This document shows positions 36,687 through 45,548 of a stretch of 64,000 nucleotides of DNA, one piece after another. How positions within the stretch are numbered: position 1 is the first letter of the stretch; every line of letters begins with the position of its first letter. This stretch comes from Leptospira bourretii. Its GTDB lineage: Bacteria > Spirochaetota > Leptospiria > Leptospirales > Leptospiraceae. Below the pieces are notes generated by a model that was given only the letters and a program-made list of their open reading frames with translations, had not been told where the DNA came from and ran no database searches. The stretch is taken from positions 61,001 through 125,000 of the forward strand of contig NZ_RQFW01000010.1 of NCBI RefSeq assembly GCF_004770145.1. Reading direction: 5' to 3'. Position numbers and translations under genes: made by a program.

Positions 36687-37292
36687 ATGAAACTGATACC
36701 ACCAACCTTATTATTCTGCCTATTGTTTTGTGCCTGCGCCGGTGGGAATATTAAAATAAAGATCAAACCTGATCGTTCCGGTGACTTGGTTTTGTATCAG
36801 AAAAAAATCACAAAAAAAACTTCTGGATTGCCTTTCGGAACGGGGCTTGTGGCGACAGGGGAACTTGAGATTAGTATCAAAGAAAGGGCTTATCGTTTCA
36901 AAGATTATACAAATATTCTTCCGCCGGGATTTCGATTGATTGAGTTTACGGAAGAACAAATCCATGAAATCCAACTTGTTGTTGATACGAGTAAAACTTC
37001 TCCTCTTTTGTCTGCACTAGAAATCAATCGAGATGAAATTAATTCTATTTTAAACGAAGCTAAACTCCGAGATGACTTACTTCGTTTTAATACACTGGTG
37101 GAATTTATACAGATCGAAATTCAGTTTCCATTCCCAATTAAAAAAGTAAAATTTTCAGAACCAAGAACTCCGGGGGAGTGGACAGCAAGGCTTGATAGCA
37201 GTGAAAAGATGATTGTGAATATTCCCTTACATTCTGTTTGGTCTAACGAACATCCGCTTACGACCATTCAGATTTATCCCGAGTCCAACTAA
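36687..37292 (+). CDS. Putative lipoprotein of unknown function
   Basis: The 201-residue protein has a short signal peptide with a relaxed spirochaetal lipobox (LLFCACAGG; likely lipidated cysteine C17, less likely C15). The mature part is beta-rich with no recognised family. It is divergently transcribed from the NERD gene (43 bp between starts) and overlaps the end of the siroheme gene by four bases, tail to tail. Likely membrane-bound on the periplasmic or outer face. Confidence 0.68.
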   Translation: MKLIPPTLLFCLLFCACAGGNIKIKIKPDRSGDLVLYQKKITKKTSGLPFGTGLVATGELEISIKERAYRFKDYTNILPPGFRLIEFTEEQIHEIQLVVDTSKTSPLLSALEINRDEINSILNEAKLRDDLLRFNTLVEFIQIEIQFPFPIKKVKFSEPRTPGEWTARLDSSEKMIVNIPLHSVWSNEHPLTTIQIYPESN

Positions 37293-37882
37293 GATTTGTG
37301 AAAGTATTTCGAGTTTAAATTTTGAATGATTTCTTTTAAGGCAAGTCTTCTTTCCTGATGGTCAGGAAGGATATCCTTTAGTTTCCTTCTCATTTCAAAA
37401 AGAGTTTCCATTAGTTCATGATCTTCTTCTGGAAGAACTTCTTCAAAAAGTTTTCGCAGTGTTGAGGATACTCCTGCAAATTTTCCATCGGTAGAAATTG
37501 CAAATTGAATAGGGCCAACAGATACAGTTGAAGAAGAATAAAAATCACAATTTTTGGGATCGTCGACAGAGTTTACCCAGGTGCCTTTTTCTTTTGCTAA
37601 GGCTCTAAACTTTTGGTTAGTTTCTGGATCACTTGTTCCTAAAAAAATAATATCTCTATGGTTTAAGTCTTCTTCTTTAACTGGTCGTTCTTCTGTTTTG
37701 ATTTCGGGGTATTTTGTTAAAAAGGATCTTACTTCATCACTAAACTCAATGGAGATCACTTGAATTTTGGCACCTGTATGTTCAAGGCCATATAGTTTTT
37801 CAAGACAAGCATTACCACCTCCAACAATAAGGATGTTTTTGTTTTCTAAATTTAAAAAAATGGGATATTTTTTAAATTTCAT
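37289..37882 (-). CDS. Precorrin-2 dehydrogenase / sirohydrochlorin ferrochelatase (Met8-like)
   Basis: The 197-residue protein corresponds to the N-terminal half of CysG, i.e. to Met8p. YPIFLNLENKNILIVGGGNACLEKLYGL is the NAD-binding start, VNSVDDPKNCDFYSSSTVSVGPIQFAISTDGK carries the catalytic aspartate, and the C-terminal helices complete the fold. It oxidises precorrin-2 and inserts iron to give siroheme. Its ATG overlaps the cobA stop by four bases, so both siroheme steps are translationally coupled, directly beside the siroheme enzyme CysI. Confidence 0.88.
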   Translation of the reverse strand: MKFKKYPIFLNLENKNILIVGGGNACLEKLYGLEHTGAKIQVISIEFSDEVRSFLTKYPEIKTEERPVKEEDLNHRDIIFLGTSDPETNQKFRALAKEKGTWVNSVDDPKNCDFYSSSTVSVGPIQFAISTDGKFAGVSSTLRKLFEEVLPEEDHELMETLFEMRRKLKDILPDHQERRLALKEIIQNLNSKYFHKS

Positions 37883-38664
37883 TCTGCAAACAATCTCTGA
37901 AGTGTATGGGAATTTAATTTTTGTTTTCGATTGAGTAAAGGTCGTATGGCTTCACCCACATAAAGAATTCCAGGACCATTGGATTCTTTTGGAATACCAT
38001 CTAACGCAGTTTCTGCGAGAGTCGATGTTTTATAAATTGGATTTCCTCTTCCTACATTCTCGGCAAGAACAATTGGGGTCTTACCTGCGATTCCTTTTTG
38101 GATCAATCGTTTTGCTAGTTCCTTTGTCTTTTTGCTTCCCATGAGAATGGCAATGGTTCCGAGGAAATTCTCCATTCCCATCCAACTGCGTTCATCTTCT
38201 AAAATGGTGTGACCATCCAAAATGATGATCTGCCTTGAGACACCTCGAACGGTAAGTGACACACCTAATTCAGCCACACCCGTTGTCACGGAACTTACTC
38301 CAGGGATCACTTCAAATGGTATCTCTGCTTCTTCTAAACTTTGAATTTCTTCTGCGAGTCTGCCAAAAATGGAAGCATCACCCCCTTTTAGGCGAACCAC
38401 TTGTTTTCCTGCGCTAGCAAATTCCACAAGTAGGGAATTGATTTCAGTTTGGGTGCGGACATGTTCACTCGCCCTTTTTCCTACATAAAGGATTTGGGCC
38501 TCTTCAGGAAATAAGTCTAAGAATTCGGGATCGAGGAGTGCATCGTAGAGGATGACATCAGCGGATTCGATGCGGCCACGACCACGGAGGGTCAAAAGGT
38601 CAACGGGGCCCGGGCCACCGCTCACAAAACTAACAAATCCCTGTTCTGTCTTATTGGAGGACAT
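37879..38664 (-). CDS. cobA: Uroporphyrinogen-III C-methyltransferase
   Basis: This 261-residue SAM-dependent enzyme (SUMT) makes precorrin-2. FVSGGPGPVDLLTLRGRGRIESADVILYDALL is the first signature, VGKRASEHVRTQTEIN the second and VVRLKGGDASIFGRLAEEIQSL the third. IPFEVIPGVSSVTTGVAELGVSLTVRG follows, as expected. It draws uroporphyrinogen III away from the heme branch. Divergent from cysJ with a 165-bp gap holding possible operators, which suggests joint control of siroheme and sulfite reductase. Confidence 0.93.
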   Translation of the reverse strand: MSSNKTEQGFVSFVSGGPGPVDLLTLRGRGRIESADVILYDALLDPEFLDLFPEEAQILYVGKRASEHVRTQTEINSLLVEFASAGKQVVRLKGGDASIFGRLAEEIQSLEEAEIPFEVIPGVSSVTTGVAELGVSLTVRGVSRQIIILDGHTILEDERSWMGMENFLGTIAILMGSKKTKELAKRLIQKGIAGKTPIVLAENVGRGNPIYKTSTLAETALDGIPKESNGPGILYVGEAIRPLLNRKQKLNSHTLQRLFAE

Positions 38665-38671
38665 ATCTGTT

Positions 38672-38720
38672 ATATCTTGCGATATTGCTAGAAATAGTCA
38701 AGTGATTGGCTAATTATTTC
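38672..38720. promoter_or_regulatory. Inverted repeats between cobA and cysJ
   Basis: ATATC-TTGC-GATAT (38672-38685) is a perfect small dyad just upstream of cobA. GAAATA (38691-38696) and TATTTC (38715-38720) form another around an 18-bp core. They lie in the 165-bp gap shared by the divergent siroheme and sulfite reductase genes, where a sulfur-responsive regulator could act. The rest of the gap up to 38829 holds nothing further I can support. Confidence 0.3.
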
Positions 38721-38829
38721 TACAAAATCTCCATTTTTTTGGTTTACTTGGGGTGTATCTCTGCGGAAAGATTCAATTTATCAGACTTTTTGGATGTTTT
38801 ACTGGAATCCAAATCAAAAATAGGTTTTT

Positions 38830-40596
38830 ATGCTATCCGATGAGAAACGCAATCGATTTTTACAGTTACTGAAGGAATCCACAAAAGACGAATGGGTGTG
38901 GATGTCTGGGTATTTGTCTGCCCTTACGCAGGCAAGCATCGGCGGGAGTGTCGATGTTTCTCTCACCCCTCCTGTGAGCATTGATTCAGGTGGTGACCCT
39001 TTACACGGAAATTTAAAAGCGCAGCCGATCCAATGCAGCGTGGTTTACGGTACAGAAACTGGAAATTCTAAGAAATTAGGAACAGAACTTGTTAAAAAAT
39101 TAAAAGAACTAGGTGTCTCTGCTAAATTAAAAAGTACAGATACGTATAAAGCCAAAGACCTAAAAGAAGAAGAATATTTATTTGTCGTAGTATCCACTCA
39201 CGGTGATGGAGAACCACCACAAGCAGCGAAACCTTTCATTCAAATTTTGGCAGATACTAAAGAATCCTTATCTAAAGTAAAGTTCGCAGTGCTTGGGTTA
39301 GGTGATACAAGTTATCCTCTTTTTTGTCAAACGGGTGAAGATGTTGACTCAATGCTTGCAAAATTAGGTGCAGAACGCATCCAACCATTAGGCAAATGTG
39401 ATGTGGATTTTGATTTGGTAGCAAAACCATGGATGAGTGAACTCATTGCAAAACTGAATGCTCATTCCAAAACCGCAACAACACAAAGTCCAAAACAATC
39501 CCAAAGCCAGGCGGCAAAACCAACCTCTGGCGGAAAGGTTGTTTATGAAGGTTCTGTAATTACGAATATTGTTCTAAATGATATTGGTGCTACTAAATCC
39601 ACAAGACATATTGAAATTAAAACCGCAGTACCAATTGACTATCTTCCTGGAGACAGTGCAGGATTTTTAGCTTACAATCGTGATGATGAAGTAAATCGTA
39701 TTTTGTCGTTATTAAAAACCGATCGTGAAACTCGTGTTACTTATAAAGGCGAAACATGGATGGCTTACGATTTATTTCGTAAAAAAGTATCAGTTCGTTT
39801 TTTGCCCGACAGAGTCATTCAAAAATATGCAGGACTAATCGGAAAAGAAATCCCATCCGGAAAATTGGATTTGGATGTTTTATTAACCTTAAATCCTTCT
39901 GAAAAAAAAATCGAACTGCAAACTTTAGTAGATATTTTGGAACCGATTGTTCCCAGATACTATTCGATCGCTTCCAGTCCTTCGGCTCATGGAGAAGATG
40001 AAGTTCACCTCACTGTTGCAGAAGTGGAGATCGAAACATTTACTGGAATCAAAACTGGTTTTTGTTCTGGTTATTTGTCTGAATTAAAAGAAGGGGATGT
40101 GGTTCCTTTCTTTATCCAAAGAAACAATTCCTTCCGATTGCCAAGTCCCGATACAGATATTATCATGATTGGACCAGGAACAGGGATTGCTCCCTTTCGA
40201 AGTTTTTTATTTGAAAGAGAACAAAACTCAGGGAACGGAAAAAATTGGTTAATATTTGGAGAAAGAAATTTTGTCTCTGATTTTTATTACCAAACAGAAC
40301 TTTTAGAACTTATGGACACTGGCGTATTACATAAGTTAAATACTGCTTTTTCTCGTGATACAAAACAAAAAGTTTATGTGCAGGACCGAATGAGCGAAAA
40401 TGCATCAGAACTTTTGAAGTGGATTGAAAATGGTGCAGTGATTTATCTTTGTGGGTCAAAAGATCCTATGAGTAAGGATGTCGATCGCAAACTCATTGAA
40501 ATTTTATCCGAAAGAACATTTGATACTGGAAAAGATGCTTCCGATTACTTAAAAGAATTAGAAGAAGCTGGTCGCTACATTAAGGACGTTTACTGA
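38830..40596 (+). CDS. cysJ: Sulfite reductase (NADPH) flavoprotein alpha subunit
   Basis: The 588-residue diflavin reductase passes electrons from NADPH to CysI. Domains in order: a flavodoxin-like FMN domain (CSVVYGTETGNSKKLGTELV, STHGDGEPPQAAKPF, about residues 68-210), a linker with Gln/Ser/Lys, an FAD domain (PRYYSIASSPSAHGEDEVHLTVA) and an NADPH domain (MIGPGTGIAPFRSFLFEREQ; final aromatic in YIKDVY). It is followed eight bases later by cysI. A GTTTTT tract and weak AGG precede the ATG. Confidence 0.94.
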   Translation: MLSDEKRNRFLQLLKESTKDEWVWMSGYLSALTQASIGGSVDVSLTPPVSIDSGGDPLHGNLKAQPIQCSVVYGTETGNSKKLGTELVKKLKELGVSAKLKSTDTYKAKDLKEEEYLFVVVSTHGDGEPPQAAKPFIQILADTKESLSKVKFAVLGLGDTSYPLFCQTGEDVDSMLAKLGAERIQPLGKCDVDFDLVAKPWMSELIAKLNAHSKTATTQSPKQSQSQAAKPTSGGKVVYEGSVITNIVLNDIGATKSTRHIEIKTAVPIDYLPGDSAGFLAYNRDDEVNRILSLLKTDRETRVTYKGETWMAYDLFRKKVSVRFLPDRVIQKYAGLIGKEIPSGKLDLDVLLTLNPSEKKIELQTLVDILEPIVPRYYSIASSPSAHGEDEVHLTVAEVEIETFTGIKTGFCSGYLSELKEGDVVPFFIQRNNSFRLPSPDTDIIMIGPGTGIAPFRSFLFEREQNSGNGKNWLIFGERNFVSDFYYQTELLELMDTGVLHKLNTAFSRDTKQKVYVQDRMSENASELLKWIENGAVIYLCGSKDPMSKDVDRKLIEILSERTFDTGKDASDYLKELEEAGRYIKDVY

Positions 40597-40603
40597 GGGA
40601 ATC

Positions 40604-42271
40604 ATGGCAGAACAAAAAAAAGAAACATTAGCAGAAAAAGTAAAACGTCTGAGTCGGGGTCTAAGAGGAACTCTTTCTTTGAGTTTGAAAGATGAACATA
40701 CAGGCTCTTTACGTTCTGATGACCAACTCTTACTTAAGTTTCATGGAATGTACCAACAAGATGACAGGGACCGAAGAGAAGAACGTGCTGCGAAAAAATT
40801 AGAACGTTTGTATTCCTTTATGATTCGTTTACGAATTCCAGGTGGAATGATTGGGCCTGTACATTGGGAAGCCTTACACAATGTGGCTGGGGAAAACTCT
40901 ACTGGCACCATCAAAATCACCACTCGCCAAACTGTCCAACTTCATGGTATATTAAAATCAAAAATCAAACCAACCATCAAAGCCTTTGATTCTGTATTTT
41001 TAGATTCGATTGCTGCTTGTGGGGACGTAAATCGTAACGTAACTTGTACATCAAATCCTGCCACTAGCCCCTTACACAAAGAAGTGTTCGGATATGCAGG
41101 CGAAATCAGCAGATCTTTGTTGCCAAAAACAAGAGCCTATTACGAAATTTGGCTCGATGAAAACCTTTTAGCAGAAAAAGAAGAACCAGAAGATCCTTTA
41201 TATAAAGATGTATACCTTCCTCGTAAGTTTAAAATTGCGATTGCAATCCCTCCTTACAACGATGTGGATCTTTTCACAAATGATATTGGTCTCATTGCTA
41301 TCATTGAAAATGGACAACTAATCGGTTTTAACGTAGCAGTGGGTGGTGGACTTGGAACCACTCATGGAAATCCAGACACATACCCAAGAGTGGGAACTGT
41401 ATTTGGATTTATTCCTAAAAAAGATATCCTAAAAGTTGTTTATGAAATCGTTACTGTGCAAAGGGACTTTGGAAATAGAGAAGATCGAAAACTTTCTCGT
41501 TTAAAATATACTTTGGACCGTTTGGGTGTTGAATTCTACAAACGAGAAGTGGAAAAACGAGTGGGGATTAGTTTCGAACCAGCAAAAGATTACCAGTTCA
41601 CACAAAGATCGGATGATTTTGGTTGGAAACAAGATGTGGCGGGTAACTGGCATTATACGGTTTTTGTCGAGAATGGTCGTGTTTGTGATGAACATGGTTA
41701 TAATCTAAAAACAGCACTTCTGGAAGTTTCTAAAACCAGACGTGCCACATTCCGATTTACTTGTAACCAAAACCTAATCCTTTCCGATATTTTTCCAAAA
41801 GATAAGGATCTCATTGAGTCCATTCTTGTAAAGTTTGGTGTTCACAGAAAAACAAGTGAAATTTCACCAATTCGTAAAAACTCCATTGCTTGTGTGGCAT
41901 TAAACACTTGTTCTTTGGCACTTGCAGAGGGACAACGATACCTTCCAAGCCTGATTGATAAAATTGAACCCATCCTTGGAAAACATGGACTTGCAGAAGA
42001 ACCAGTGTCTATCCGAATGACAGGTTGTCCGAATGGATGTGCAAGGCCTTATATTTCGGAAATTGGCCTTGTGGGAACCTCGTATGGAAAATACAATTTA
42101 CACTTAGGTGCAGATGCCGAAGGATACCGACTCAATCGTAAATACAAAGAAGATTTAGATGAGGCGGCAATTCTATCCGAATTGGATGGACTCTTTGGAA
42201 AGTTTGCAAAAGAAAGAAATACAAAAGAATCTTTTGGAGACTATATCAATCGAATTGGAATCTTAAACTAA
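40604..42271 (+). CDS. cysI: Sulfite reductase hemoprotein beta subunit
   Basis: CysI reduces sulfite to sulfide by six electrons at a siroheme coupled to a 4Fe-4S cluster. The 555-residue protein has both cysteine pairs: CVALNTCSLALAEGQRYLP and MTGCPNGCARPYISEIGLVG. Upstream, TSNPATSPL and TGTIKITTRQTVQLHG are the sulfite-binding arginine/lysine region. Siroheme is supplied by the two genes encoded just before cysJ on the other strand. The stop overlaps the convergent BASS gene by four bases. Confidence 0.95.
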   Translation: MAEQKKETLAEKVKRLSRGLRGTLSLSLKDEHTGSLRSDDQLLLKFHGMYQQDDRDRREERAAKKLERLYSFMIRLRIPGGMIGPVHWEALHNVAGENSTGTIKITTRQTVQLHGILKSKIKPTIKAFDSVFLDSIAACGDVNRNVTCTSNPATSPLHKEVFGYAGEISRSLLPKTRAYYEIWLDENLLAEKEEPEDPLYKDVYLPRKFKIAIAIPPYNDVDLFTNDIGLIAIIENGQLIGFNVAVGGGLGTTHGNPDTYPRVGTVFGFIPKKDILKVVYEIVTVQRDFGNREDRKLSRLKYTLDRLGVEFYKREVEKRVGISFEPAKDYQFTQRSDDFGWKQDVAGNWHYTVFVENGRVCDEHGYNLKTALLEVSKTRRATFRFTCNQNLILSDIFPKDKDLIESILVKFGVHRKTSEISPIRKNSIACVALNTCSLALAEGQRYLPSLIDKIEPILGKHGLAEEPVSIRMTGCPNGCARPYISEIGLVGTSYGKYNLHLGADAEGYRLNRKYKEDLDEAAILSELDGLFGKFAKERNTKESFGDYINRIGILN

Positions 42272-43176
42272 GATTCCAATCCTTTCGGAGCAGTTTTATT
42301 CCAATAAGTAGCAATTGCGGCACCGGCTAACAGGTGCCAGATTCCCCACCAAGCACAAATCATCGCCATTCCACCAAGGCCATCAAAGAAACTAAAAACG
42401 ATCGCAAGGCCGAGGCTTGAGTTTTGAATTCCCGTTTCAATGGCGATTGTTTTTCTATCGCTAAGTGGCAATTTGAATAGTTTCCCAAAATAATACCCAA
42501 GAGAAAGCCCGGCCAAGTTCATAAGAAATACAAGTCCAAAGAGAAGGTGGATGTATTCTTTAAAGAATTTCAAATTGGTAACAAGTGCTCCCACAATAAA
42601 GAAAGCGAGTAATAAAATGGAGATTCTTTGTACGGCTCGTTTCACTGTATGAGTGAGTTTGGGGAATAATTTTTGAAAGAGAATTCCGAGAATCAGAGGA
42701 ACAACGAGTAGGACAGTGATGGAAACCAAAATCTCATAAGGACTTACCGAAATGGATTTGAGATATTCACGAGTGACCGGAAGTAAATTCCCCCAAAAGA
42801 AAAATCCAATTGGAGTTAAGAGAAAAGCAAAAGCAGATGAAAAGGTAGTGAGACTCACAGAAAGTGCTAAATTCCCTTTTGCCAAATGAGTAAAAAAGTT
42901 GGACATATTCCCACCAGGACATGCTGCCACAAGCACCATTCCTAATGCAAGGCCTGGGTGCGGGTTCACCACCCAAATGATCAGAAGGGTGGCTAATGGT
43001 AACAATATATATTGGCTAAAGAGACCAACAAACGCTGGTTTAGGATAACGCAAAAGATGTTTGAAATCTTGGAGTTTTAATTCCAAAGCAATACCAAACA
43101 TGATAAATCCAACCAGTGCATTGATTAAATACACTGAGTCTTTGTTAAAATTGAGACGAACTGAATTGATATCCAT
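42268..43176 (-). CDS. Bile acid:sodium symporter (BASS) family transporter
   Basis: The 302-residue protein has nine to ten hydrophobic helices. MVLVAACPGGNMSNFFTHLAKGNLALSVSLT matches the fourth-helix crossover with its sodium-site residues, and TIAIETGIQNSSLGLAIVFSFF is the second (E-x-x-x-Q-N). Family members take up bile acids, pyruvate, pantoate or sulfonated compounds with sodium. It begins one base after the end of the TauD-like gene and reads in the same direction, within a sulfur assimilation locus; uptake of an organosulfur compound is a reasonable guess. Confidence 0.82.
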   Translation of the reverse strand: MDINSVRLNFNKDSVYLINALVGFIMFGIALELKLQDFKHLLRYPKPAFVGLFSQYILLPLATLLIIWVVNPHPGLALGMVLVAACPGGNMSNFFTHLAKGNLALSVSLTTFSSAFAFLLTPIGFFFWGNLLPVTREYLKSISVSPYEILVSITVLLVVPLILGILFQKLFPKLTHTVKRAVQRISILLLAFFIVGALVTNLKFFKEYIHLLFGLVFLMNLAGLSLGYYFGKLFKLPLSDRKTIAIETGIQNSSLGLAIVFSFFDGLGGMAMICAWWGIWHLLAGAAIATYWNKTAPKGLES

Positions 43177-44247
43177 TTAATCAGACCATCCTACGAGAAT
43201 TCGGCGTGGACCAGTAAAGGGAAGCCTACCATGAGAAACTGATAAATTGTCAATGATGAGGACATCTCCTGTTTGCCAAGGAATTGCGACTAAATGTTTC
43301 CAAAAAACATCAGAGATGGATTTCATTTCTTTTGCAGAAATTTCTTCTCCATTTCCATAGGTAACATGTACATCATGCGACTCTGATCCTGAGATTCGTT
43401 TCATGGTTGTTAGAAGCGTGAGTAGAAGTGCTACAGCAAAAGAACGAATTGTTTTTTGTTTTTTAAAAATTTTCCATACTTCACTCACGGCTGCTTGGTA
43501 GTGAAACGTTTGGGAATGATTGTGCCAAGCGATTGTCTTTGCTTCCGGATGAACTCGAAATCCCGATTGTTCATTGGTGATGGTTAAGGAATCCTTTCCA
43601 AACCAATCTAGGTGAAATCTATTTTGTTTTGAGATCTTTTTTACTTCTTCTAGGTTTGTCGTTCCAAACATTTCGTCCCAACGTTTTGTCTTCCATAAAG
43701 AGAACCTTGCTTTTTTTGATGGACCATCATACCGCCTTCGATAACGAATTCCGTAGTTTTCTATTTTTTCTTTAATCTTTGGGTTTATATCTTTATAAAT
43801 TTCTCTAAGATCAGTGAGAGGAGTTTCACCGCCTGTTTCCGAAGCTTTTTCTGCATAAAAAAATAATAGTTTCGGTGGGTTGTCGAGAAAACTCATTTCT
43901 GCATGTTGCATAATCGGGTAATGGGGTGGAAGTTCACTTGCAGTAAACACATGTTTGACGACCTGGTCTCTTGGCGATGTTCCTAAATAAAACTCACCCA
44001 ACTTTTTTTCCTCTGTCGCAAAGAGGATGGATTGGAAGTCCGTTGCTTCATGAACAGGAAAACCACGAAAAAGAATGGCCCCATAGGTCTCTAGATCCTC
44101 TCTCCATTCTTTTTGGTTTTTCTGAATCCACTTTGTAAGGTCTAACAATTCCTTTTCTTCAGAGGGCTCGTAGACAAGGGGAAGTTTGGTCTCCCCGATA
44201 AAAGATTTACGGATCCATTTTGTTTGGGTAGCGGTGGACTGAGTCAT
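43177..44247 (-). CDS. TauD/TfdA-family 2-oxoglutarate-dependent dioxygenase (SyrP-like)
   Basis: The 356-residue non-heme iron enzyme has the ligand pair in QHAEMSFLDNPPKLLFFYAEK, an HxE in place of the more common HxD, as in SyrP and clavaminate synthase. The distal histidine is in IIDNLSVSHGRLPFTGPRRILVGW, where the arginine binds 2-oxoglutarate. WREDLETYGAILFRGFPV is the N-terminal signature. TauD itself frees sulfite from taurine; this protein belongs to a wider subfamily, so its substrate is open. It lies between cysN and the BASS gene. A 12-bp-stem hairpin ends on the first base of its ATG. Confidence 0.8.
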   Translation of the reverse strand: MTQSTATQTKWIRKSFIGETKLPLVYEPSEEKELLDLTKWIQKNQKEWREDLETYGAILFRGFPVHEATDFQSILFATEEKKLGEFYLGTSPRDQVVKHVFTASELPPHYPIMQHAEMSFLDNPPKLLFFYAEKASETGGETPLTDLREIYKDINPKIKEKIENYGIRYRRRYDGPSKKARFSLWKTKRWDEMFGTTNLEEVKKISKQNRFHLDWFGKDSLTITNEQSGFRVHPEAKTIAWHNHSQTFHYQAAVSEVWKIFKKQKTIRSFAVALLLTLLTTMKRISGSESHDVHVTYGNGEEISAKEMKSISDVFWKHLVAIPWQTGDVLIIDNLSVSHGRLPFTGPRRILVGWSD

Positions 44248-44280
44248 AATACTGCCAGCTTAGCGAAACTGGCAGTATTA
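44247..44280 (-). promoter_or_regulatory. Perfect 12-bp hairpin at the start of the TauD-like gene
   Basis: TAATACTGCCAG at 44247-44258 pairs with CTGGCAGTATTA at 44269-44280 around a 10-base loop. On the mRNA (minus strand) the 3' arm ends with the A of the TauD start codon, so the whole ribosome-binding region is inside the stem. No T run follows, so it is not a normal terminator for cysN. It may be a DNA operator or an RNA element that limits translation. Confidence 0.6.
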
Positions 44281-44315
44281 AATCAAGAAAAAATCTGTTA
44301 TATTGAACTAAATTT

Positions 44316-45548
44316 CTACAATAACATTCCGGCCGCCACAGTTTGGTTGGTACCTTCATCCACTAAAACGAAGCTCCCCGTCCCACGGATTTTGGAATAA
44401 GGGTCATAGGCCACGGGTTTTGCCGTTCGGATGGTCACTTTCCCAATTTCATTTAAGGCCAGGCTTGTCTGTTCTTTCTTTTCATGGGTGCTTGTTTCCA
44501 CTCGGTATTCCAAAGAGCGAATGGATGCTTTGACTGCATTCGTGGTTTGTCGGAGGAGATACTTGGATCCCGGTGTCATTGCCTTTTGGTCCATCCAACA
44601 AATATGAGCTTCTAAATCTTGAGAAGTCGTCGGTTCTTGACCGCTCACTACGAGCATATCTCCACGGCTCACATCAATTTCATCTTCCAATCGAATGCAA
44701 ACTGACATAGGTGCGTAGGCAGTTTGGATCGAGCCGGCAAAGGTATCGATGGCTTTGATTTTTGATTTGAGTCCGCTAGGCAAAACAGTGATAGAATCAC
44801 CTACAGTGAAATGGCCACTACGGATTTGACCCGCATAACCTCTGTAATCATGGTATTCAGTGGTTTGAGGACGGATTACATTTTGCACAGGAAATCTTGG
44901 AGCAGGTGATTCTTCTTCTGTATGAATTTCAATTCCTTCTAAAAATCCAAGAAGGGAGTTCCCTTTCCACCAAGGCATGGAAGTCGATAGATCTACCACA
45001 TTGTCTCCGTTCAGTGCTGAGATAGGAAGGAAGTGGATGGATTTTAAATCCAGGTCTTTTGCAAATTCTAAATATTGTTTTTGGATGTTTAAAAACACTT
45101 CTTCAGAAAAATCCACTAAGTCCATTTTGTTGATACAAACTACAACATAAGGAATTCGGAGTAGAGAAACAATATAAGAGTGGCGGTATGTTTGTTCAAT
45201 GACTCCTTTTCTTGCATCAATTAAAATGATGGCAAGATCAGAGTTAGAAGCACCTGTCACCATGTTTCTTGTGTATTGGACATGGCCCGGAGCATCGGCA
45301 ATGATAAACTTTCTTTTCGGTGTCGAAAAATATTTATAAGCAACGTCGATGGTGATCCCTTGTTCTCTTTCTGCTTTTAATCCATCGGTAAGAAGCGCTA
45401 GATTGATTTGGCCATTGACTTGTCCTGCTTTTTCGATGGCTTCCAATTGGTCTTGGAAAATAGATTTACTATCGTATAACAATCGTCCAATGAGAGTTGA
45501 TTTCCCATCATCCACACTTCCTGCTGTAATAAAACGTAAAATATCCAT
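44316..45548 (-). CDS. cysN: Sulfate adenylyltransferase subunit 1 (GTPase)
   Basis: CysN couples GTP hydrolysis to APS formation by CysD. The 410-residue protein is EF-Tu-like: P-loop AGSVDDGKSTLIGRLLYD, EREQGITIDVAYKYF, DAPGHVQYTRNMV and NKMD. Two beta-barrel domains follow. It is shorter than E. coli CysN (475) and has no fused APS kinase (CysC) domain. Its start overlaps the cysD stop by one base (TAATG). Confidence 0.94.
   Translation of the reverse strand: MDILRFITAGSVDDGKSTLIGRLLYDSKSIFQDQLEAIEKAGQVNGQINLALLTDGLKAEREQGITIDVAYKYFSTPKRKFIIADAPGHVQYTRNMVTGASNSDLAIILIDARKGVIEQTYRHSYIVSLLRIPYVVVCINKMDLVDFSEEVFLNIQKQYLEFAKDLDLKSIHFLPISALNGDNVVDLSTSMPWWKGNSLLGFLEGIEIHTEEESPAPRFPVQNVIRPQTTEYHDYRGYAGQIRSGHFTVGDSITVLPSGLKSKIKAIDTFAGSIQTAYAPMSVCIRLEDEIDVSRGDMLVVSGQEPTTSQDLEAHICWMDQKAMTPGSKYLLRQTTNAVKASIRSLEYRVETSTHEKKEQTSLALNEIGKVTIRTAKPVAYDPYSKIRGTGSFVLVDEGTNQTVAAGMLL

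Noticed and set aside
44247..44280. Hairpin as an intrinsic terminator of cysN
   Set aside because: No T run follows on the minus strand; the stem instead runs into the next start codon.
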